From contig NZ_SLWO01000013.1 in NCBI RefSeq assembly GCF_004340665.1, positions 1 through 47,868 on the forward strand: 47,868 bases of DNA, in the 5' to 3' direction. Positions 42,765 to 47,868 of the stretch are shown here, in pieces. The stretch comes from Pedobacter psychrotolerans (GTDB lineage Bacteria > Bacteroidota > Bacteroidia > Sphingobacteriales > Sphingobacteriaceae). The first letter of the stretch is position 1. Every line of letters starts with the position of its first letter. The notes beneath the pieces were generated by a model. That model did no database searches and was not told where the DNA came from. It was given only the letters and a program-made list of their open reading frames with translations. The translations under genes and the position numbers were made by a program.

Positions 42765-44195
42765 ATGAAAGAGATCAATTTTAAATCACTCATTATCACC
42801 CTTGTTGTTGGTGTAGTCATCTGGTTTATTCCGGTGCCCGATGGGGTAAAGCCCAACGCCTGGCATTTGCTTGCCATTTTTGTGGCTACCATAGTGGGGA
42901 TTATTTCTAAAGCCGCATCTATGGGTACTATGGCAATCATTGGGATTACCCTTTGTGCCGCTACACAGGTACTCGCCCCCGGCGATCCCACCAAGTCCAT
43001 CCTCAATGCATTAAGTGGTTTTGGTAATTCAACCATCTGGTTAATCGGTCTTGCCTTTTTTATTGCCAGGGGATTTATCAAAACAGGTTTGGGAACGAGA
43101 ATCGCTTACAGTTTCATTAAAGTGTTTGGTAAAAGTCCACTTGGACTGGCTTACGGTTTAAACACTGCCGATCTTATTCTCGCTCCAGCCATTCCAAGTA
43201 ATACCGCAAGGGCAGGAGGGGTAATCTTTCCAATTATGAAATCCATTGCGGTGAACATGGGATCGATCCCTGAAAAAGCTGAAACGCACAGAAAAATTGG
43301 CGCATTCCTAACCCTGAGTAGTTATAATGCCAACATGATTACCTCGGTGATGTTTTTAACCGCCACCGCCAGTAATCCCATGGCACAGAAATTTGCAAAA
43401 GATTTGGGTGTAACCATCACCTGGGGAAGCTGGGCCATAGCAGCACTTGTTCCGGGACTGGTTTGCTTTCTGCTGGTTCCGATATTTCTGTATAAAGTTT
43501 TTCCGCCAGAATTAAAAGAAACCAAAGAAGCGCCTGCCATTGCTGCCAAACAATTAAAAGAAATGGGGCCGATTACCATTAAAGAATGGTTGATGGTAGC
43601 CACCTTTATTATTTTGCTCGTACTCTGGATTTTTGGAAACTTATTTGCCATCGATGCCACAACTGGCGCATTGATTGGTCTTTGTATCCTATTGTTATGT
43701 GGCGTACTCACCTGGGAAGATGTAAAATCTGAAAAAGGGGCCTGGGATACCATTGTATGGTTTTCATCATTAGTGATGATGGGGTCATTTCTAAATTCTT
43801 TAGGCTTTATAGGTTGGTTTGGACACCTGGTGGGTGGACAAATGGCTCATTTAAGTTGGCAAATGGCTTTTCCCGTTATTATTCTGGTGTACTCTTATTG
43901 CCACTATATGTTTGCCAGCGCCACCGCACAGGTTGCAGCCATGTATTCTGTGTTTCTGGCGGTGGGTATAGCCGTTGGTGTACCAGGAACCATGCTTGCC
44001 ATCTTTTTAGGAGCCTGTGCATCACTGATGGGATCACTTACCCACTATGGCCACGGCCCGGCACCAATATTTTTCGGGAGTACTTATGTAGATCTGAAAG
44101 ACTGGTGGAAACAAGGTTTTTTCATGAGTGTACTCTTCCTGTTAGTTTGGTTTATCGTGGGCGGTATGTGGTGGAAAGTGATTGGCCTTTGGTAG
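42765..44195 (+). CDS. DASS family dicarboxylate/anion transporter (CitT/SLC13-like)
   Basis: An inner-membrane carrier of 476 residues with about twelve hydrophobic spans. The two DASS signature motifs are present: the first SNT motif in APAIPSNTARAGG (near residues 143-155) and the second as TATASNPMA (near 198-206), in repeat one; an SLTHYGHGPAP segment stands in repeat two. The pattern is closest to the CitT/TtdT/2-oxoglutarate-malate exchanger branch, members of which are antiporters. Between fumarase, a porin and succinate dehydrogenase, exchange of succinate for malate, fumarate or another C4/C5 acid is the likely task. Sodium-coupled uptake is the alternative. Confidence 0.88.
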   Translation: MKEINFKSLIITLVVGVVIWFIPVPDGVKPNAWHLLAIFVATIVGIISKAASMGTMAIIGITLCAATQVLAPGDPTKSILNALSGFGNSTIWLIGLAFFIARGFIKTGLGTRIAYSFIKVFGKSPLGLAYGLNTADLILAPAIPSNTARAGGVIFPIMKSIAVNMGSIPEKAETHRKIGAFLTLSSYNANMITSVMFLTATASNPMAQKFAKDLGVTITWGSWAIAALVPGLVCFLLVPIFLYKVFPPELKETKEAPAIAAKQLKEMGPITIKEWLMVATFIILLVLWIFGNLFAIDATTGALIGLCILLLCGVLTWEDVKSEKGAWDTIVWFSSLVMMGSFLNSLGFIGWFGHLVGGQMAHLSWQMAFPVIILVYSYCHYMFASATAQVAAMYSVFLAVGIAVGVPGTMLAIFLGACASLMGSLTHYGHGPAPIFFGSTYVDLKDWWKQGFFMSVLFLLVWFIVGGMWWKVIGLW

Positions 44196-44232
44196 GCAAG
44201 CACATTTCTAAATTTTTGAAAACAAATCAACT

Positions 44233-44898
44233 ATGAAACAAACAACATTAATGTATAAACTGGTGATGGCTGTCACAGGGCTTTTCCTTTGCTTCTTTCT
44301 CATCATTCATTTACTGGGGAATCTCCAGTTGCTATCGCCTCCTGCCATTGCAAGAGAACAGTTTAACTGGTATTCTCATTTACTGTCCGGGAACATCCTG
44401 ATCAAGATTATTTCTTATGTACTATACCTCTCCATTATAGCGCACGCCGTATATGCACTGATTCTTACCCGGGTAAATATTAAAGCGCAGGGCAGCCAAT
44501 ATGTATACGATAAACGTGGCCAAGTCAGTTCATGGAATAGCCGGAATATGGGTATACTGGGTACCATTATCCTCATTTTTCTGGTCATCCACTTTAAGGA
44601 TTACTGGTATGTGTACAAATTTGGCCATCTTCCGCTGGATGCAAAAGGAAATAAAGACCTCTATTCCATTGTTATCAGCTCATTTCAGCAGGGTTGGTAC
44701 ATCATCCTTTATGAACTTTCCTTTATCGCCCTTGGTTTTCACCTCCTGCACGGTTTTTTCAGTGCCTCAAGAACGCTGGGGCTTTATCAGCCCAAATATG
44801 CTAAAGTAGTGCGTGTTTTTGGATGGGCATATTCGCTGCTGATCACCTTTGGTTTTATGCTGATTCCCCTTTACATATATTTTAATTTCAATTCCTAA
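44233..44898 (+). CDS. sdhC: succinate dehydrogenase/fumarate reductase cytochrome b subunit (type B)
   Basis: The single membrane anchor subunit (221 residues, about five hydrophobic helices) of a type-B succinate:quinone oxidoreductase, as found in Bacteroidota, Bacillus and epsilonproteobacteria. Candidate haem-ligand histidines sit in LIIHLLGNL, IIAHAVYAL, LVIHFKDYW and GFHLLHGFF, enough for two b haems. Its TAA stop overlaps the SdhA ATG (TAATG), so the two are translationally coupled. Type-B enzymes use low-potential menaquinone, the quinone of Bacteroidota, and can work as fumarate reductases. Confidence 0.92.
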   Translation: MKQTTLMYKLVMAVTGLFLCFFLIIHLLGNLQLLSPPAIAREQFNWYSHLLSGNILIKIISYVLYLSIIAHAVYALILTRVNIKAQGSQYVYDKRGQVSSWNSRNMGILGTIILIFLVIHFKDYWYVYKFGHLPLDAKGNKDLYSIVISSFQQGWYIILYELSFIALGFHLLHGFFSASRTLGLYQPKYAKVVRVFGWAYSLLITFGFMLIPLYIYFNFNS

Positions 44899-46808
44899 TG
44901 ATAGACGCTAAAATTCCTGAGGGAAATCTTGCCGATAAATGGAGCAATTACAAGGATAGCTCAAAACTCATCAACCCTGCCAACCGAAAGAAACTGGATA
45001 TTATTGTGGTGGGAACCGGACTTGCAGGTTCGTCTTGTGCCGCTACACTGGCAGAACAGGGCTACAATATAAAATCTTTCTGTTTTCAGGATTCGGCGAG
45101 GAGAGCACACTCGGTGGCCGCTCAAGGTGGGGTAAATGCAGCCAAAAACTATAAAAATGATGGAGACAGTGTGTACCGGATGTTTTACGATACCATTAAA
45201 GGTGGCGATTTCCGCTCCCGTGAAGCTAATGTGTACCGCCTGGCAGAATGCTCCCTGGCCTTGATTGATCAGGCCGTAGCACAAGGCGTTCCCTTTGCCA
45301 GGGAGTATGGCGGATATTTAAATAACCGCTCTTTTGGCGGGGTTCAGGTATCGCGAACCTTTTATGCCCGCGGTCAAACCGGGCAGCAGCTTATGATTGG
45401 TGCCTACCAGGCATTGATGCGGCAGGTTTCGGCAGGTAAAGTAAAAACCTATACCCGACATGAAATGCTTGATTTGGTTATGGTGGATGGAAAGGCCCGT
45501 GGCATCATTGCCCGAAACCTCGAAACCGGCGAAATTGAACGGCATTCGGCCAATGCTGTGGTACTGGCAACAGGCGGCTACGGAAAGGTATATTACCTCT
45601 CTACCCTCGCTATGGGCTGCAATACTTCGGCCATTTGGCGGGCACATAAAAAGGGCGCATTAATGTCAGGAGTGAGCTGGATTCAGTTTCACCCCACCTG
45701 TTTGCCGCAAATCGGAGAAACCCAGTCTAAACTCACCCTGATGTCTGAATCCCTGCGGAATGATGGCCGAATCTGGGTGCCTAAAAAAGCAGGAGACGAC
45801 AGGGTGCTGAACGATATACCCGAGGAGGAAAGAGATTATTACCTGGAAAGACGTTATCCTACTTTCGGAAATCTTTCACCGAGGGATATTTCTTCCAGGG
45901 CAGCCAAAGAAAGGATTGATGCAGGTTGTGGTGTTGGCCCGATGAAAAATGCCGTTTGTCTGGATTTTTCAAAAGCCATCAAAGAGCAGGGTTTAACCAA
46001 AATTGAAGAGAAATATGGCAACCTTTTTCGGATGTACGACAAAATTAACGGCGTAGATGCGTATAAAGAACCCATGCTGATTTCTCCGGCAGCCCATTTT
46101 ACCATGGGTGGACTTTGGGTAGATTATAACCTGATGACCACCATACCGGGGCTATTTGCTTTAGGAGAAGCCAATTTTTCTGATCACGGAGCGAACCGCC
46201 TCGGAGCCAATTCACTGCTTCAATCATGCGTAGATGGTTATTTTATTGCGCCATATACCATTCCGAATTACCTATCCGGTGAGCTAAAGGCGGAAAAAGT
46301 AACCACTGATCATCCGGCATTTGCCGAAGCAGAAAAGGTTGTACGAGAACAACTGGAAAGGTTTTTAAACCTGAAAGGACGTTTCTCTGCCGATCATTTT
46401 CATAAAACACTCGGCAAATTGCTTTATGATAAATGTGGCCTTTCCAGAACGAAGGAAAGTTTAGAACAAGCCATTGTCGAAATCAAAGCACTTAAGAAGT
46501 CATTTGACCACGAACTGAAAATTACTGGTGATGAGCAGGTAAACTCCGAACTCGAAAAGGCAGGAAGGGTTTCTGATTTTCTGGAACTGGGTGAGCTGAT
46601 GTGTTATGATGCCCTGCAAAGGGAAGAATCTTGCGGTGCGCATTTTAGAGAAGAGTATCAAACTGCCGATGGCGAAGCTGTTCGGAATGACGAAGATTTC
46701 TGCTACGTATCTGCCTGGGAATGGAAAGGTGAAGGCAAACAACCCGAACTACACAAGGAACCATTGGTTTTCGATACCGTGAAACTAAGTGTAAGAAGTT
46801 ATAAATAA
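44898..46808 (+). CDS. sdhA: succinate dehydrogenase/fumarate reductase flavoprotein subunit
   Basis: The catalytic flavoprotein, 636 residues. The FAD-binding Rossmann motif is VVGTGLAGS (residues 37-45), and covalent FAD attachment is expected at His71 in ARRAHSVAAQGG. Substrate-binding features include the active-site segment SGVSWIQFHPTC, and NRLGANSLLQ near the C-terminal part of the FAD domain. The protein ends with the usual helical and C-terminal domains, so it is full length. It catalyses succinate/fumarate interconversion at the cytoplasmic face and passes electrons to SdhB. It overlaps sdhC by one base and is followed by sdhB after 23 bases. Confidence 0.95.
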   Translation: MIDAKIPEGNLADKWSNYKDSSKLINPANRKKLDIIVVGTGLAGSSCAATLAEQGYNIKSFCFQDSARRAHSVAAQGGVNAAKNYKNDGDSVYRMFYDTIKGGDFRSREANVYRLAECSLALIDQAVAQGVPFAREYGGYLNNRSFGGVQVSRTFYARGQTGQQLMIGAYQALMRQVSAGKVKTYTRHEMLDLVMVDGKARGIIARNLETGEIERHSANAVVLATGGYGKVYYLSTLAMGCNTSAIWRAHKKGALMSGVSWIQFHPTCLPQIGETQSKLTLMSESLRNDGRIWVPKKAGDDRVLNDIPEEERDYYLERRYPTFGNLSPRDISSRAAKERIDAGCGVGPMKNAVCLDFSKAIKEQGLTKIEEKYGNLFRMYDKINGVDAYKEPMLISPAAHFTMGGLWVDYNLMTTIPGLFALGEANFSDHGANRLGANSLLQSCVDGYFIAPYTIPNYLSGELKAEKVTTDHPAFAEAEKVVREQLERFLNLKGRFSADHFHKTLGKLLYDKCGLSRTKESLEQAIVEIKALKKSFDHELKITGDEQVNSELEKAGRVSDFLELGELMCYDALQREESCGAHFREEYQTADGEAVRNDEDFCYVSAWEWKGEGKQPELHKEPLVFDTVKLSVRSYK

Positions 46809-46831
46809 GTACCTATTAGATTAAATTGATT

Positions 46832-47578
46832 ATGAAATTATATTTGAAAGTGTGGCGCCAGGAAAACAGGGAATCTAAAGGTGATATGGTAAGTTATGTG
46901 GTTGAAGGCATATCCGAACACATGTCATTTTTAGAAATGCTCGATCTGTTGAATGAGCGGCTGATCCAAAAAGGGGAAAGGGTAATTGAATTTGATCATG
47001 ATTGCCGGGAAGGGATTTGCGGGGCATGCGGAATGATGATCAACGGCCGGGCGCATGGTCCTTTAAGTGGAACAACCACCTGCCAGCTGCACATGAGGAG
47101 TTTTAAAGATGGAGAAACCGTTTATATTGAGCCTTTCAGGGCCGCAGCTTTTCCTGTTCTTCGCGACCTGAAAATCGATCGTTCTGGTTTTGATCACATT
47201 ATCCAATCGGGAGGGTATATTTCGGCTTCCACTGGTCAGGCACCAGAATCTAATAGCATTCCCATTGCGCATGAAACAACAGAAGCCGCATTTGATGCTG
47301 CGGCCTGTATTGGTTGTGGTGCCTGTGTAGCTACCTGTAAAAATTCAAGTGCTGCACTTTTTACCTCCGCCAAAATTTCTCACCTGGTACTATTGCCACA
47401 GGGAAAGCTGGAAGCGGCAGACAGGGTGATTAAAATGGTGAGTCAAATGGATGCCGAAGGTTTCGGACACTGCTCCAATACAGAAGCCTGTGAAGTAGAA
47501 TGCCCCCAGGAAATTTCGGTGTTGCATATTGGCAGGATGAATTATCAGTACAATAAAGCCCTGATATTAAAAAAGTAA
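46832..47578 (+). CDS. sdhB: succinate dehydrogenase/fumarate reductase iron-sulfur subunit
   Basis: The electron-transfer subunit, 248 residues. The ATG at 46832 is preferred over an upstream TTG because MKLYLKVWRQ is the normal start. All cluster ligands are visible: [2Fe-2S] Cys58, Cys63, Cys66 and Cys84 (CREGICGAC and TTTCQLH); then the ferredoxin-type domain with Cys159, Cys162 and Cys165 (CIGCGAC) plus Cys169, and Cys214, Cys220 and Cys224 (CSNTEACEVECP). These seven would bind the [4Fe-4S] and [3Fe-4S] clusters. It completes the sdhCAB operon; a type-B palindromic repeat begins 28 bases after its stop. Confidence 0.95.
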   Translation: MKLYLKVWRQENRESKGDMVSYVVEGISEHMSFLEMLDLLNERLIQKGERVIEFDHDCREGICGACGMMINGRAHGPLSGTTTCQLHMRSFKDGETVYIEPFRAAAFPVLRDLKIDRSGFDHIIQSGGYISASTGQAPESNSIPIAHETTEAAFDAAACIGCGACVATCKNSSAALFTSAKISHLVLLPQGKLEAADRVIKMVSQMDAEGFGHCSNTEACEVECPQEISVLHIGRMNYQYNKALILKK

Positions 47579-47868
47579 TAAATTTTTCATGATCTTTTCA
47601 TCGCCCTTTCCCTTTTAGGGGAAAGGTGCCGCTAGGCAGATAAGGGCTTTACGTCTTTACATCTAGTTCTGTCATTCAGAGCGCAGCGAAGAATCCCTGC
47701 GTTTCTAACCACTTCCATCTTCCATGCCCCAGCTCCTTTCAATCTTCCAGCTGCGAAAATTCAACCACCCCGCCTTTCAGGCACCCCTCCTTAAAAAAAG
47801 GAGGGGAGTAGCGATCGCCATAACCTATCGGTCGGTGTCTCACCGATTGAAATTAAGTTTTAGCTTCG
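47579..47868 (-). repeat. trailing intergenic repeat cluster (B, D, A plus hairpin)
   Basis: No gene was seen between the sdhB stop and the window end. Type B lies at 47606-47646 and could fold at the 3' end of the sdhB transcript. A type-D element (GTCATTCAGAGC...AGAATC) lies at 47671-47696, inverted relative to that at 31462-31487. Type A with its hairpin extension occupies 47763-47850 and is nearly identical to 31514-31603, with the hairpin's right arm changed (CACCGATTGA). Confidence 0.75.

Noticed and set aside
43757..44236. 159-codon frame within the dicarboxylate transporter gene
   Set aside because: Shifted-frame shadow of the transporter; Cys/Arg/Ser-rich composition is unlike a real protein.
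1..47868. CRISPR array, prophage, insertion sequence, tRNA or rRNA gene
   Set aside because: No regularly spaced direct repeats, transposase or integrase motifs, cloverleaf-like sequences or rRNA segments were recognised by eye; no dedicated search was possible.

Overview
The window looks like chromosomal DNA of a Bacteroidota member of the Sphingobacteriaceae, most likely Pedobacter or a close relative. The base composition is AT-rich, promoters match the Bacteroidota -7 consensus TAnnTTTG, Shine-Dalgarno sequences are mostly absent, and the gene families are typical of the group (DUF5695, GH127/GH146 arabinofuranosidase, type-B SdhCAB, Bacteroidota AraC and tandem-Usp proteins). No rRNA, tRNA, CRISPR array, transposase or phage gene was seen. 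The genus is inferred, not proven.

Layout. (1) 0.2-5.3 kb: a secreted subtilase, then a minus-strand, translationally coupled operon for lipid-linked sugar transfer (GT87-like membrane transferase, polyprenyl-phosphate GT2, NodB-type deacetylase), and a small orphan protein. (2) 5.4-11 kb: a secreted DUF5695 protein facing a GH127/GH146 beta-L-arabinofuranosidase, separated by a clear terminator. (3) 11.2-31.1 kb: a peptide and hydroxyproline island. It holds an M1-type peptidase; a four-gene trans-4-hydroxyproline route to 2-oxoglutarate (deaminase, semialdehyde dehydrogenase, 4-Hyp epimerase, D-Hyp dehydrogenase); an AraC regulator; an amino-acid permease; a DPP-IV-like peptidase; a POT peptide transporter with a secreted zincin; two Xaa-Pro aminopeptidases; and a D-2-hydroxyacid dehydrogenase. 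Together these read as collagen-like Pro/Hyp peptide utilisation. A shared 11-13 bp motif precedes the Hyp operon, the AraC gene and the DPP-IV gene. (4) 31.6-40 kb: a low-oxygen/stress island. It contains a PAS histidine kinase with the FixL haem-pocket signature (His62 and Arg82, spaced as in FixL), coupled to a response regulator whose receiver is fused to an FNR/FixK-like cNMP-binding and HTH module. Around it lie three tandem-domain universal stress proteins, a BON protein, a phosphoketolase N-terminal fragment, an L,D-transpeptidase and a tautomerase. (5) 40.1-47.6 kb: fumarase, an OprP-like porin, a DASS dicarboxylate transporter and sdhCAB, all on one strand.

How it may work together. 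Three perfect TGAT-N4-ATCA inverted repeats (FNR/FixK 'anaerobox' type) lie in intergenic DNA before the first Usp gene, between the kinase operon and the second Usp gene, and between the tautomerase and fumarase genes. My main hypothesis is that the kinase and fused regulator form a shortened FixL-FixJ-FixK circuit. It would control stress proteins and a fumarate/succinate module that includes C4-dicarboxylate exchange. The domains are visible in the sequence; the oxygen sensing and the regulon are inference.

Gene-free stretches carry families of short palindromic repeats (near 8.4, 21.5, 24.0, 31.3-31.6 and 47.6-47.9 kb). The clusters at 24.0 and 31.3-31.6 kb are mutually inverted and flank the peptide-transport/aminopeptidase block. 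A 1-kb stretch at 17.9-18.9 kb has no credible gene.
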